A stretch of 64,000 bases of DNA from Actinomycetes bacterium (GTDB lineage Bacteria; Actinomycetota; Coriobacteriia; Coriobacteriales; Atopobiaceae): assembly GCA_029546925.1 (NCBI GenBank), contig JAKPQM010000140.1, positions 1 to 64,000 of the forward strand, read 5' to 3'. Below are positions 32,491 through 43,539 of the stretch, piece by piece (the stretch's first letter is position 1; every line of letters begins with the position of its first letter). The notes beneath the pieces were generated by a model, which did no database searches, had not been told where the DNA came from, and saw nothing but the letters and a program-made list of their open reading frames with translations. The translations under genes were made by a program, and so were the position numbers.

Positions 32491-33279
32491 GTGCTCAAAA
32501 TCACGCAGCTCATAGGCTTGGTGGTCTACGCGCCTAAGAGCCCTCGCAAGCGTGGCGATGGTGCCGAGGTTGCTGCCAAGAGAATCGGCAAGGTCCGCAA
32601 CGTGGTCTGCTCGCCATCGGGCGCCCGCGTTGTGGGCCTTATCGTGCATCGGCGCGATATCGCCGGCATGGTGGCACGCCCCGACCTCTTCGTAGCCTTC
32701 GACTCGTTCGAACCCTTCGAGAGGGGCCTTCTCATCACGCGTCCCGATGATGGCGTCGACGATGCCGCGCGTGCGCGTCTCGGGCTGGACTGGGATGCCT
32801 GCATCATCTGGAACGGCATGGATGCCAAAACCGAGGATGGAAAGCAGCTCGGTTATGTTGCCGATATCGAGTTCTCGACCAAGACCGGCAAGATCAAGGC
32901 CTTCCATCTGGGCGATGGCAACATGTCGGAGTCGCTGGTGGGCCACGTGGCCGTTCCCGGCTCCATGCTGGTCGGTTACAAAGACGGTTGGATGATCGTT
33001 GCGCCCGAGGCGGCCCAACTCGAGCTCTCGGGCGGTGCTGCCGCAAAGGCGGGCGAGGGTTATGCGCGTGCCAAGGACGGCGTCTCCAAGGCTGCGAAAA
33101 AAGCCGGATCGGCTGCGGGCAAGGCGCTTGACAAGGGCTCGCGCGAGCTGGGCAGGGCTCTCGGCAAGGCCAAGCGCGCAGCAGGCGAGAATCCCGCGAA
33201 AAAGGCGGGCGAGCACCTCAAAGGCGCCTCCTCGATGTTCTCTGATTTTGCCAACGAGTTCAAGAAGGCCAGCAAGTAG
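32491..33279 (+). CDS. PRC-barrel domain protein with Ala/Lys-rich C-terminus
   Basis: A 262-residue protein with two PRC-barrel-like units: around residues 25-90 (GKVRNVVCSPSGARVVGLIV) and 125-175 (KQLGYVADIEFSTKTGKIKA). The C-terminal 80 residues are a lysine- and alanine-rich helical tail with repeated AAKKAG/GKAL segments, likely to bind nucleic acid or membrane. PRC-barrels act in RNA processing and in reaction centres; the precise role here is unknown. GTG 32491 is taken as start because it lies just after the YtxH stop; GTG is common in this genome. No strong ribosome-binding site is visible. Confidence 0.75.
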   Translation: MLKITQLIGLVVYAPKSPRKRGDGAEVAAKRIGKVRNVVCSPSGARVVGLIVHRRDIAGMVARPDLFVAFDSFEPFERGLLITRPDDGVDDAARARLGLDWDACIIWNGMDAKTEDGKQLGYVADIEFSTKTGKIKAFHLGDGNMSESLVGHVAVPGSMLVGYKDGWMIVAPEAAQLELSGGAAAKAGEGYARAKDGVSKAAKKAGSAAGKALDKGSRELGRALGKAKRAAGENPAKKAGEHLKGASSMFSDFANEFKKASK

Positions 33280-33450
33280 GCTGGTCGCTCACCGCATCGT
33301 GTTGGAAGATTATCCCCGTATATGAGACGTGCTTTCGAGGCATGCAGGCTCTAAAGAAGCCGCAACGCTGCCCTTGGCGATTTCCTTGCTGCGCTTTCCG
33401 TGCCAGCACGATCGCATCGGACGATCTCATACTTCTCCCATGCTCATAAA

Positions 33451-33473
33451 ATCTATTATATGGAGACTTAGAT
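33451..33473 (+). promoter_or_regulatory. HAIR-like inverted repeat upstream of dnaK
   Basis: ATCTATTA, a 7-nt spacer and ACTTAGAT form the same 8+7+8 layout as HspR operators (HAIR, CTTGAGT-N7-ACTCAAG). The motif recurs upstream of hsp20 (19 of 23 bases equal) and clpB. It lies 87 bp before dnaK in an otherwise gene-free 280-bp region; a CIRCE element is not present. Confidence 0.7.
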
Positions 33474-33559
33474 TATGTATACAAATATCCCTGAAAGGGG
33501 ATAACCTGTACAAGTAATAGAAATCAGGCGCTGCAAGGCGCAGGAAGAAGGGATCCACT

Positions 33560-35443
33560 ATGGCAAAGATTCTGGGTATCGACTTGGGTACCACCAATTC
33601 CGCAATGGCTGTCCTCGAGGGCGGTGAGCCCACCATCATCGTCAACGCCGAGGGCGACCGCACCACGCCGTCCGTCGTGGGCTTCCGTGCCGATGGCGAC
33701 CGCATCGTTGGCAAAGCTGCCAAGAACCAGGCCGTCACCAACCCCACCAACACCGTGTTCTCCATCAAGCGTTTCATGGGCCGCAAGATCGACGAGGTCG
33801 AGTCCGAGCTCAAGACCGTTCCCTATAAGGTCAAGGCCGGCGTGGGCGGCCGCGCGGTCGTCGGTATCGGAAGCGAGGATTTCACGCCCGAGCAGATCAG
33901 CGCCATGATCCTCTCCAAGATGAAGGCCGACGCCGAGAAGTATCTCGGCGAGCCTGTCACCGAGGCCGTCATCACCGTTCCCGCTTACTTCAACGATGCC
34001 CAGCGCCAGGCCACCAAGGATGCCGGCAAGATCGCCGGCCTCAATGTCCAGCGCATCGTCAACGAGCCCACGGCAGCCGCGCTTGCCTATGGTCTTGATA
34101 AGAAGAGCATCGACCAGAAGGTCCTTGTCTTCGACCTCGGCGGCGGCACCTTCGACGTCTCGTTGCTCGACCTTGCCGACGGCGTGGTCGAGGTTCTCGC
34201 CACCAACGGCGACAACCACTTGGGCGGCGATGACTGGGATCAGCGCGTCATCGACTGGCTGGCCGACAAGTTCAAGGCCGATAACGGCATCGACCTGCGC
34301 GCCGACCCCATGGCACTGCAGCGCCTGAAGGAGGCTTCCGAGAACGCCAAGAAGGAGCTCTCCAGCGCCCAGCAGGCCCAGGTCAACCTGCCCTTCATCA
34401 CCGCAGACGCCACCGGCCCCAAGCACCTTGACTACACCCTCACCCGCGCCGAGTTCGAGCGCATCACGCGCGATCTGCTCGACCGCTGCAAGGCCCCCGT
34501 CACCAAGGCGCTCAAGGATGCCAACCTGCAGATCTCCCAGGTCAACGAGGTTATCCTCGTCGGCGGATCGACCCGTATGCCCGCCGTGCAGGAGCTCGTC
34601 AAGACCATGACCGGCAAGCAGCCCAACATGTCCGTCAACCCCGACGAGGTCGTCGCCGACGGTGCCGCCGTCCAAGGAGGCGTGCTCACGGGCGACGTGT
34701 CCGGCATCCTGCTTCTCGATGTCACGCCGCTCTCGCTCGGCGTCGAGACGCTCGGCGGCGTCATGACCCGCATGATCGACCGCAACACGACCATCCCCAC
34801 GTCCAAGACCGAGATCTACTCAACGGCCTCCGATAACCAGACGTCCGTCGAGATCAACGTCTTGCAGGGCGAGCGCGAGATGGCAGCCGACAACAAGAGC
34901 CTCGGCAAGTTCAACCTCACCGGTATCCCGGCGGCGCGCCGCGGCACCCCTCAGATCGAGGTCACCTTCGATATCGACGCCAACGGCATCGTCAAGGTAA
35001 CCGCCAAGGACAAGGCAACCGGCAAGAGCCAGCAGATCACCATCTCCGGCTCCACCGCCCTCTCCGACGACGAAGTCGACCGCATGGTCAAGGATGCTGC
35101 CGCCCACGCCGAGGAGGATAAGGCCAAAAAGGACGAGATCGAGGTCCGCAACCAGACCGACTCGCTGTGCTACTCCACCGAGCAGACCTTGAGCGAGCTG
35201 GGCGATAAGGTCCCTGCCGATACCAAATCCGATGTCGAGGCTGCTGTCGCAGAGGCAAAGAACGCGCTCTCCGGTACCGATATCGATGCCATCAAGGCTG
35301 CGGGCGAGAAGCTCCAGCAGGCCGGTTATAAGCTTGCCGAGATCGTCTATTCCGACCAGCAGGCCCAGACGGCCTCCGGTGCGGGAAGCGATGGCGACGA
35401 CGTGGTCGATGCCGACTACGAGGTTGTGGACGACAACCAGTAA
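33560..35443 (+). CDS. dnaK: chaperone DnaK (Hsp70)
   Basis: A 627-residue cytosolic Hsp70 that binds hydrophobic segments of client proteins in an ATP-controlled cycle with GrpE and DnaJ. It starts [17 protein letters not shown], the phosphate-1 motif; [16 protein letters not shown] is phosphate-2, and [13 protein letters not shown] the adenosine motif. The substrate-binding domain begins around residue 370 ([17 protein letters not shown]), followed by the helical lid and the acidic tail ending [19 protein letters not shown] 33560 follows AAGGGATCCACT. First gene of the dnaK-grpE-dnaJ-hspR operon, probably repressed by HspR through the upstream repeat. Confidence 0.98.
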   Translation: MAKILGIDLGTTNSAMAVLEGGEPTIIVNAEGDRTTPSVVGFRADGDRIVGKAAKNQAVTNPTNTVFSIKRFMGRKIDEVESELKTVPYKVKAGVGGRAVVGIGSEDFTPEQISAMILSKMKADAEKYLGEPVTEAVITVPAYFNDAQRQATKDAGKIAGLNVQRIVNEPTAAALAYGLDKKSIDQKVLVFDLGGGTFDVSLLDLADGVVEVLATNGDNHLGGDDWDQRVIDWLADKFKADNGIDLRADPMALQRLKEASENAKKELSSAQQAQVNLPFITADATGPKHLDYTLTRAEFERITRDLLDRCKAPVTKALKDANLQISQVNEVILVGGSTRMPAVQELVKTMTGKQPNMSVNPDEVVADGAAVQGGVLTGDVSGILLLDVTPLSLGVETLGGVMTRMIDRNTTIPTSKTEIYSTASDNQTSVEINVLQGEREMAADNKSLGKFNLTGIPAARRGTPQIEVTFDIDANGIVKVTAKDKATGKSQQITISGSTALSDDEVDRMVKDAAAHAEEDKAKKDEIEVRNQTDSLCYSTEQTLSELGDKVPADTKSDVEAAVAEAKNALSGTDIDAIKAAGEKLQQAGYKLAEIVYSDQQAQTASGAGSDGDDVVDADYEVVDDNQ

Positions 35444-35458
35444 AGGCGGGCTGCAAGC

Positions 35459-36166
35459 ATGATGAGCAAGGATGGCAAGAAGAAGACCAAGATCAAGGTC
35501 GAGGACGGAGCCCGTACGGCTCCGTCCGAGCCCGTTGAGATGCATGAGATGACCGAGGAGGAGATGATCGAGGCGGCCAAGCGCGCAGGTGCCGAAGCAG
35601 CCGATGCCGAGATCGCCGAGAAGCAGCAGCAGGATATGATCGATCTCGAGGCCCGTGCCATCGAGGCGGAGGCGCGTCTCGAGGATGCCGCCAAGGCTGC
35701 GAGCGAGGCAAACGACAAGCTGCTGCGCCTGCAGGCAGACTGGGAGAACTTCCGCCGCCGCACGGCAGCCGAGCGCCTTGCCGAGCGCGAGCGCGCTACC
35801 GAGGGGCTCGTCACCAACCTGCTGCCCGTCATCGACGATCTCGAGCGCGCCGTCGATCATGCCGAAGGTACCGGCAACAGCGAGCTGACGCAATTCGTCG
35901 AGGGAATCACTGCGGTGCACGCCAAGATCCTCTCGGTGCTCGAGAAGGAAGGCGTCGCGGTCATCGATCCTGCGGGCCAGCCCTTCGACCCGCTGGCACA
36001 TCAAGCGGTGGGCCGCGAGGAGAGAACGGATGTCTACGACGAGACCGTCGCGCAGGTGTACCAGAAGGGTTATCGCATGGGCGGCAAGATCATCCGCTCG
36101 GCGATGGTCACGGTCACCTTCGGAGGTCCCAAGCGTCCCGCCGAGGAGCCGGAGGCCGAGGAATAA
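35459..36166 (+). CDS. grpE: nucleotide exchange factor GrpE
   Basis: A 235-residue GrpE that releases ADP from DnaK. The N-terminal 90 residues are a charged, helical extension, longer than in Escherichia coli. The GrpE core has LLRLQADWENFRRRTAAERL, LLPVIDDLERAVDHAEGT and the beta-domain FDPLAHQAVGREER with GYRMGGKIIRSAMVTV. Start ATG 35459 or the adjacent 35462 follows AAAGGCGGGCTGCAAGC. It is 15 bp after dnaK and 57 bp before dnaJ. Confidence 0.96.
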   Translation: MMSKDGKKKTKIKVEDGARTAPSEPVEMHEMTEEEMIEAAKRAGAEAADAEIAEKQQQDMIDLEARAIEAEARLEDAAKAASEANDKLLRLQADWENFRRRTAAERLAERERATEGLVTNLLPVIDDLERAVDHAEGTGNSELTQFVEGITAVHAKILSVLEKEGVAVIDPAGQPFDPLAHQAVGREERTDVYDETVAQVYQKGYRMGGKIIRSAMVTVTFGGPKRPAEEPEAEE

Positions 36167-36223
36167 CGGCGCCATGCGGGAAGTATCCCCGCATGGCGCT
36201 GCAACAGGAAGGAGGCGAGCTTT

Positions 36224-37168
36224 ATGGCTGGCAATACGACATACTATGACATCCTGGGCGTAAAGCGCAGCGCCTCCCAAGACGAGATCAAGGCCGCGTT
36301 CCACAAGCTCGCGGCTCAGTATCACCCCGACCGCGGGGGAGACGAGGCCAAGTTCAAGGAGATCTCGGAGGCCTACAACACGCTCTCCGATGAGAAGAAA
36401 CGCAAAGAGTACGACCAGCTCCTCATGTTCGGCGGAGGCATTCCCGGCGGGGCCCGCGGCTACAATGTCAACGTAGGCGGCCCCGACTGGCAGCAGATGT
36501 TCACCAATATGCGCAACGGCGACGGGGCATTCGGCGGCTTCGACTTCAGCCAGTTCTTCGGAGGGACGATGCCGGGCGGTGCTCGCGCCCAGCGCTCATC
36601 GCGCGGCCAGGATCTCACCCTTGCGGTCGATGTCACGGCCGAGGAGGCCTTTACGGGCGCAACGCGCAAGGTCAGCTATCGCGTGCCATCCACCGGCGAG
36701 GAGCAGACCATCACGGTCAAGATTCCCGCCGGCGCCGTCGACGGCGGCAAGCTGCGGTACAAGGGGCGTGGCGAATACAGTCCGAGCGGCGGTGCTCGCG
36801 GCGACCTCGTGGTCACCACACGTGTGGCCGAGGATCCGATCTTCAAACGCGATGGCGCCGATGTGCGCATGGAGCTGCCCATCAGCGTGTACGAGGCCGC
36901 CCTCGGCGCTCAGATCGACGTTCCAACGCCCGAGCATAAGACGGTGCGCCTCAAGGTTCCCGCAGGCACGCAGGATGGCAAGACGTTCCGCTTCAAGGAT
37001 CTCGGTGCTCCCAACGTCAAACGCAAGGATGCGCGCGGCGCGCTCTACGTCACGGTGCGCGTGAAGGTGCCCACACGCCTCTCGGCAAAGGAGCGCGATG
37101 CGCTCCAGGCGCTCGCCGACGCCGACAAGCGCGACTACAGAGAGGATGTGGAACGCCATGGCGCATGA
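36224..37168 (+). CDS. dnaJ: DnaJ-family co-chaperone lacking the zinc-finger domain
   Basis: A 314-residue J-protein. Residues 6-65 are the J-domain ([20 protein letters not shown], with HPD), followed by a Gly/Phe-rich linker ([11 protein letters not shown]) and two beta-barrel peptide-binding domains ([40 protein letters not shown]). The cysteine-rich CxxCxGxG zinc finger of classical DnaJ is absent; the protein has no cysteine at all, so it is a CbpA-type J-protein standing in the dnaJ position. ATG 36224 follows GGAAGGAGGCGAGCTTT. It overlaps hspR by 11 bp. Confidence 0.93.
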   Translation: MAGNTTYYDILGVKRSASQDEIKAAFHKLAAQYHPDRGGDEAKFKEISEAYNTLSDEKKRKEYDQLLMFGGGIPGGARGYNVNVGGPDWQQMFTNMRNGDGAFGGFDFSQFFGGTMPGGARAQRSSRGQDLTLAVDVTAEEAFTGATRKVSYRVPSTGEEQTITVKIPAGAVDGGKLRYKGRGEYSPSGGARGDLVVTTRVAEDPIFKRDGADVRMELPISVYEAALGAQIDVPTPEHKTVRLKVPAGTQDGKTFRFKDLGAPNVKRKDARGALYVTVRVKVPTRLSAKERDALQALADADKRDYREDVERHGA

Positions 37169-37577
37169 GCACGAGAGCAATAGGGACAAGCCGCTCTATA
37201 TGATCAGCGTGGCCGCCGATCTCACCGGCATGCATCCGCAGACGCTGCGCGTGTACGAGCAGAAGGGCCTCGTCACACCCGGCCGCAGCCGTGGCAACAC
37301 GCGTCTCTACAGCCAAGCCGACATCGAGCGTCTCGGCCTTATCAACAAGCTCACCGATGAGGGCATCAACCTCGCGGGAGTTGTCCGTATACTCGATATG
37401 CGCGAGCGCCAGCTCGAGAAGGACGAGAAGATCGACAAGCTCACCCGCCGCGTGCGCGAGCTCGAAGACGAGGTGCACGAGTTCAAGATGCAGCAGCGCA
37501 TCACGGCGCTCGCCCGCTATGAGGGCGAAGGGCCCGAGCAGGTCTTGCGCGGGTTTCTCGAGGGCAAGGATAGCTGA
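37158..37577 (+). CDS. hspR: MerR-family heat-shock repressor HspR
   Basis: A 139-residue MerR-type repressor of chaperone genes that in actinobacteria binds HAIR repeats with DnaK as corepressor. The winged HTH spans about residues 12-80: [41 protein letters not shown] coiled-coil helix ([20 protein letters not shown]) mediates dimerisation. ATG 37158 lies within the end of dnaJ. Terminal gene of the operon, so HspR controls its own expression. Similar repeats before clpB and hsp20 extend its likely regulon. Confidence 0.95.
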   Translation: MAHEHESNRDKPLYMISVAADLTGMHPQTLRVYEQKGLVTPGRSRGNTRLYSQADIERLGLINKLTDEGINLAGVVRILDMRERQLEKDEKIDKLTRRVRELEDEVHEFKMQQRITALARYEGEGPEQVLRGFLEGKDS

Positions 37578-37602
37578 CAGCCAAGGGCGCAATTCGCTTG
37601 GA

Positions 37603-38223
37603 TCAGGCAGTCCGTCCGCCGGTAGCGCTCTCCCGAAGGGCGATCATGGCGTTCACGTGCACGGAATAGGCGAGCAAGATCACGGCACTCTCGAAGAGAT
37701 TCCCCAGCTTCCCGTTCACCAGCTCTCCTTGCGTGTCGACGAGCTGAAGTTTTCCGGATAGTTGGGCAGACGGCTTGTCGGGTTCTTCGGAGAAGAGCTC
37801 GCGGAGCGTCTCTTCGAAAAGCCCGATCATATCGTCGTATGCGCGCTCGCTGTCGATGTCGGCCTCGGCCGCGAGGGTGATCAGCACGCGAATCTGCTCG
37901 ATGGAGAGAACCTGCTTGAACGCGCACACGAAGAGCAGCGTTGCAAGGTGGCGCCGCGCATAGCGCTTCCGAACGGGCGCCGGAACGACCTGCAGCTTCA
38001 CGTAGTTGTTCACCATCGCCCCCGTCACCACGCGCTCGCCGGGGGCGTACATGAATGCCAGCTCGGATGAGACGATCGAGAGGACCTGATCGAGGTAGAG
38101 CTCGATACGCGGCATCTCGTTGACGCGCGAGATGTGCAGGCTCTGCATTCGGGCAGCGTATGCTGCGTATCCTACCTCGAGGCCATCGCTCGATTCGGGT
38201 ACGTCTACGGTGTCTCGCGTCAT
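37603..38223 (-). CDS. DUF1836 family protein
   Basis: A 206-residue protein with the DUF1836 signature in its middle, VVTGAMVNNYVKLQVVPAPV, RKRYARRHLATLLFVCAFKQ and VLSIEQIRVLI. The family has a MerR-like winged-helix character and is thought to be regulatory; its target is unknown. The ATG at 38223 is preceded by CAAGGAGGATACC. It is divergent from degV, and a perfect 12-bp-arm palindrome lies between the two, a likely operator that this protein or HspR could use. It converges on hspR with 25 bp between stop codons. Confidence 0.85.
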   Translation of the reverse strand: MTRDTVDVPESSDGLEVGYAAYAARMQSLHISRVNEMPRIELYLDQVLSIVSSELAFMYAPGERVVTGAMVNNYVKLQVVPAPVRKRYARRHLATLLFVCAFKQVLSIEQIRVLITLAAEADIDSERAYDDMIGLFEETLRELFSEEPDKPSAQLSGKLQLVDTQGELVNGKLGNLFESAVILLAYSVHVNAMIALRESATGGRTA

Positions 38224-38295
38224 GGTATCCTCCTTGGGTTGCGCAATGCAGCGCCGCTTGCTTCCCGTTCCCATAATAGAGCAAAAACGATGATT

Positions 38296-38326
38296 CTATT
38301 ATCTAGTATCAAAAACTAGATAATAG
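38296..38326. promoter_or_regulatory. perfect palindromic operator between DUF1836 gene and degV
   Basis: CTATTATCTAGT (38296-38307), 7 bases, then the exact reverse complement ACTAGATAATAG (38315-38326). A TATAAT -10 box for degV follows at 38330-38335, so binding would overlap the -35 region. The 7-nt spacer and TAGAT half-sites resemble the HAIR-like motifs of the window. Confidence 0.9.
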
Positions 38327-38375
38327 GGTTATAATATCTAAATTGAAGGAGCGGACGACTGCCGAAGGGGCGGAT

Positions 38376-39266
38376 ATGGACGTGCGAAGAATTGCCATCC
38401 TCACCGACACCGGTACCAATACCCCGAGGCCGTTCATCACGGCACATGATGTGCGCGAGGTCGCCCTGCGCATAAACCTCTCCGATGGATCGAGCCTCCG
38501 CTCCGGCACCGACATCACCTCCGAGCAGATGACCGCCCTGCTCGCCAAGGAGATCCCCACGACCTCCCTGCCCTCTCCCGATGAGATACGCGCAGCGTTG
38601 GAGCAGGTGCGTGCCGACGGTTATGAGGGCGCCATCTTCGTCAGCATCGCCGCCGGCCTCTCGGCGACCAACCAAACAGTGCGCCTCATAGCAGGCCAGA
38701 TGAGTGGCTTTCCCGTGGCGGTAATCGACACGCGGAGCATCGGTATCGCTGCAGGTATGGTGACCATCGCCGCCGTGGAGATGGCAGAGGCCGGCATCCC
38801 CTTCGAGGAGATGGTATCAGCCCTCGATAGGCTTTCGCGCGATACCCGCGTGTTCTTCTCGACGAAGACCCTCGAGTATCTGCGCAAGGGAGGGCGTATC
38901 TCCGAAGCGGTGTACCGTCTGGGGTCTTTTCTCCGCATCAATCCCGTCATCACCTGCGATAGAGGCGGGCGTTATACGGTGGCGCGCAGGGTGCGGGGCT
39001 GGGAGCGCTCGCTCGATATGGAAGTATCCCTCGTGCTTGAGCATGCGCAGGAACTCGGCCGACCGGTTCGGCTTGCCATCTGCTGCAGCGAGGGCAACGA
39101 TCATTTCGACGAACTCGAGCGAAAGCTCCGCGAAGGACTTGCGGAGCGCGGTGTGGAGCTTGCGGGAGAGGTGCTGCGCTCCGGCGTATCCCCCGATCTG
39201 CTCGTGCACACCGGTCCCGACCTCGTTGGCATGGGTATCCAACCGCATTGGGAATGCTTCAGGTGA
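38376..39266 (+). CDS. DegV family protein
   Basis: A 296-residue fatty-acid-binding protein of the DegV (FakB-like) family, which presents fatty acids to the kinase FakA. Conserved features are IAILTDTGTN at the N-terminus, EIPTTSLPSPDEI (with the TS-Q/L-PS motif), IFVSIAAGLSATNQTVRLIA, and FFSTKTLEYLRKGGRISEA then VYRLGSFLRINPVITCDRGG. The C-terminal DLLVHTGPDLVGMG closes the fold. ATG 38376 follows GAAGGGGCGGAT; a TTG at 38343 is less likely. The nearby palindrome suggests tight regulation. Confidence 0.9.
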   Translation: MDVRRIAILTDTGTNTPRPFITAHDVREVALRINLSDGSSLRSGTDITSEQMTALLAKEIPTTSLPSPDEIRAALEQVRADGYEGAIFVSIAAGLSATNQTVRLIAGQMSGFPVAVIDTRSIGIAAGMVTIAAVEMAEAGIPFEEMVSALDRLSRDTRVFFSTKTLEYLRKGGRISEAVYRLGSFLRINPVITCDRGGRYTVARRVRGWERSLDMEVSLVLEHAQELGRPVRLAICCSEGNDHFDELERKLREGLAERGVELAGEVLRSGVSPDLLVHTGPDLVGMGIQPHWECFR

Positions 39267-39349
39267 TTGCCGGATATAGGCGGCAGCTCTCTTTGCGGCT
39301 GAGGGAGCCGATGAGGTGGGTATCGTCGCCTTCCGGCATGCAGATGAAA

Positions 39350-39372
39350 ATCTCACATAAACACACTTAGAT
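39350..39372 (+). promoter_or_regulatory. HAIR-like inverted repeat upstream of clpB
   Basis: ATCTCACA, 7 bases, ACTTAGAT. The right half-site is identical to those before dnaK and hsp20, while the left half-site matches only in ATCT. TATAGT at 39376-39381 is a possible -10 box directly downstream. Confidence 0.6.
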
Positions 39373-39454
39373 TTGTATAGTCTGCGCTCGTAGCGGGCAT
39401 AACCTCCTTGATTGATGACGATGCCCGTTTTGGGCGAAGAAGGAGTAGATATAC

Positions 39455-42058
<2,604 letters not shown>

Positions 42059-42060
42059 CT

Positions 42061-42228
42061 GTGGCAGAGCTGCAGGCCAAGCATGCCGAGGAGCGCGGGG
42101 ACGAAAGCCCCCGCGCGGCGCAATCCGAGTTCGAGCGTGCCGAGAACGAGGATGATGACGGCTACGATCCCTATTCAGACCGCATGCCGGAGCGGGAGCC
42201 GCTCTTCGAGCGCGATCCATGGGACTAA
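42061..42228 (+). CDS. 55-residue acidic protein downstream of clpB
   Basis: Begins at GTG 42061, two bases after the clpB stop, with the clpB end GGAGGAGTAGCT serving as ribosome-binding site. The product (VAELQAKHAEERGDESPRAA, AENEDDDGYDPYSDRMPERE, PLFERDPWD) is charged and probably disordered. The tight coupling and the absence of other sequence between clpB and the next gene support expression, but no family is recognised; it could be a small ClpB-associated factor or a chance frame. Confidence 0.5.
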   Translation: MAELQAKHAEERGDESPRAAQSEFERAENEDDDGYDPYSDRMPEREPLFERDPWD

Positions 42229-42252
42229 GACCTGCGACTGCGTTGGGTTTTC

Positions 42253-42684
42253 CTAGCCGAACTGCCCCTGCAGGAACATGACCACGAGGTAGGCTGCCCC
42301 GGCGACGGCGGCGAGCACGAAGGCAACAGCGACGAGGGCACCGATGTTGTGCCAGCGTTCTTTTCGTCTGAAGATATCACGACGTCCCTTGGGGATCTCG
42401 AGGTATTGGCCGTAATGCAGATCGCGGCGCAGCTGGTTCATACCCGTACGCGAGCGGCGATAACTGCCGTCGGCTATGCCCTTACCGGTGTAATCGGAAT
42501 CGCTTACATAGATGGCATCGACGGAGCCGGTCTCGGAGAGATCGTCGATGGGTTCCTGCGTCTTGCGGGGACGGGCGGGACGTTCGAAGACAGGGTGCTC
42601 GGGCTCTGTTGCCTCAGAGGAGATTTCCTCGGGTTCGTCCACATCGATGTCGTCCATAGGATCCGCGTTGTTCTCGTTTGCCAC
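42253..42684 (-). CDS. tail-anchored small membrane protein
   Basis: A 143-residue protein: acidic disordered N-terminus (NADPMDDIDVDEPEEIS), basic middle (YRRSRTGMNQLRRDLHYGQY, GRRDIFRRKERWHN) and one C-terminal membrane helix IGALVAVAFVLAAVAGAAYL plus VVMFLQG. GTG 42684 is chosen because CTTGGAGGCTCAG precedes it; the longer frame to 42786 would run over the hsp20 control region. Function unknown. It is transcribed towards clpB and shares the upstream region with hsp20. Confidence 0.7.
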   Translation of the reverse strand: MANENNADPMDDIDVDEPEEISSEATEPEHPVFERPARPRKTQEPIDDLSETGSVDAIYVSDSDYTGKGIADGSYRRSRTGMNQLRRDLHYGQYLEIPKGRRDIFRRKERWHNIGALVAVAFVLAAVAGAAYLVVMFLQGQFG

Positions 42685-42795
42685 CTGAGCCTCCAAGTGC
42701 GCTTGCACGTGCCAGCGTTGAACTTCATACCATGATAGTACAGATAAGAAGGCGCATTCCGTTTCCCATCGCATCCACACGACCATCGAAGGTAT

Positions 42796-42818
42796 ATCTT
42801 ATATAGTGAGACTTAGAT
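42796..42818 (+). promoter_or_regulatory. HAIR-like inverted repeat upstream of hsp20
   Basis: ATCTTATA, 7 bases, ACTTAGAT; 19 of 23 positions equal the dnaK site. A TATAAA (42835 region) is placed about 16 bp after TTAGAT and could be the -10 box. The site lies about 105 bp before the start codon. Confidence 0.68.
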
Positions 42819-42922
42819 ATCATGAGTTTCCATGTATAAAGTTATGCGAGCTGGGGAATGAAATACATAAGTAGCAAAGGGCGTCCTACCAGCGCCCAAG
42901 CAGATGAAAAGGAGTGGTCATC

Positions 42923-43357
42923 ATGGCAGGCATCACCCGTTACAACAACTACGACCGTTCGTTCATCCGTCCCTTCGAGATGCTCGATGAGATCTTCTCC
43001 GCACTTCCGATCGGAACCCTCACCACGGCCGGCATCGGCACGTTCAAGATGAATGTCGAGGATGCCGGCACCAGCTACGCCGTCACCGCCGAGCTTCCGG
43101 GCGTCACCCGCGATCAGGTTGACGTTGAGCTCAACGAGGGCAATCTCTCCATCACCATCAACAAGAAAGAGGTCGAGGAGGAGAAGGGCAAGAACTACCT
43201 GATCAAGGAGACCGGCGAGTGGACCGCAACCCGCAGCATCTACCTCAAGAATGCTTCGATCGAGGGCCTTTCCGCCAAGCTTGAGGACGGCGTCCTCACC
43301 ATCAATGTGCCCAAGATCGAGGAGAAGGCCAACGTCACCAAGATCACCATCGACTAG
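42923..43357 (+). CDS. small heat-shock protein (Hsp20/alpha-crystallin)
   Basis: A 144-residue ATP-independent holdase. The alpha-crystallin domain spans about residues 38-140: FKMNVEDAGTSYAVTAELPG, VTRDQVDVELNEGNLSITIN, with the characteristic A-x-L-x-G-V-L motif as AKLEDGVLTINVPK near the end. The N-terminal arm is short and the C-terminal I-x-I motif appears as KITID. ATG 42923 follows AAAAGGAGTGGTCATC. Monocistronic, ended by the terminator at 43387, and preceded by the HAIR-like repeat. Confidence 0.95.
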   Translation: MAGITRYNNYDRSFIRPFEMLDEIFSALPIGTLTTAGIGTFKMNVEDAGTSYAVTAELPGVTRDQVDVELNEGNLSITINKKEVEEEKGKNYLIKETGEWTATRSIYLKNASIEGLSAKLEDGVLTINVPKIEEKANVTKITID

Positions 43358-43386
43358 CATTTGTAACGAAAGCAAGCAGAGTCTTG

Positions 43387-43415
43387 AACCGCAGGTCCCC
43401 GTGACCTGCGGTTTT
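43387..43415 (+). terminator. intrinsic terminator of hsp20
   Basis: AACCGCAGGTC and GACCTGCGGTT form a perfect 11-bp stem with a 5-nt loop, followed by TTTTCTC. Confidence 0.9.
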
Positions 43416-43461
43416 CTCTGAGGACCTTCTTGGTTTGTGCCGCGCGGATCACGTTTCCCCA

Positions 43462-43501
43462 GCAAAGCCCTTACTGACTGTACAGTCAGTAAGGGCTTTG
43501 C
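43462..43501. repeat. 40-bp perfect palindrome with GACTGTACAGTC core
   Basis: The 40 bases are fully self-complementary around TGTACA (GCAAAGCCCTTACTGACTGT and its reverse complement). The core GACTGTACAGTC recurs at 46964, 47059 and 52158, each with related flanks such as CCCCAGCA. Between convergent hsp20 and the alcohol dehydrogenase, it may serve as bidirectional terminator. Confidence 0.9.
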
Positions 43502-43539
43502 CCTATGCTGCAACGGGAATCGACCTTGCTGCCGAATGT

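Noticed and set aside
33280-33559. CIRCE element before dnaK
   Set aside because: TTAGCACTC-N9-GAGTGCTAA is not present; the only dyad is the HAIR-like repeat.
37577-37603. Terminator between hspR and the DUF1836 gene
   Set aside because: Only a short imperfect CCAAG/CTTGG dyad without T-run is seen.
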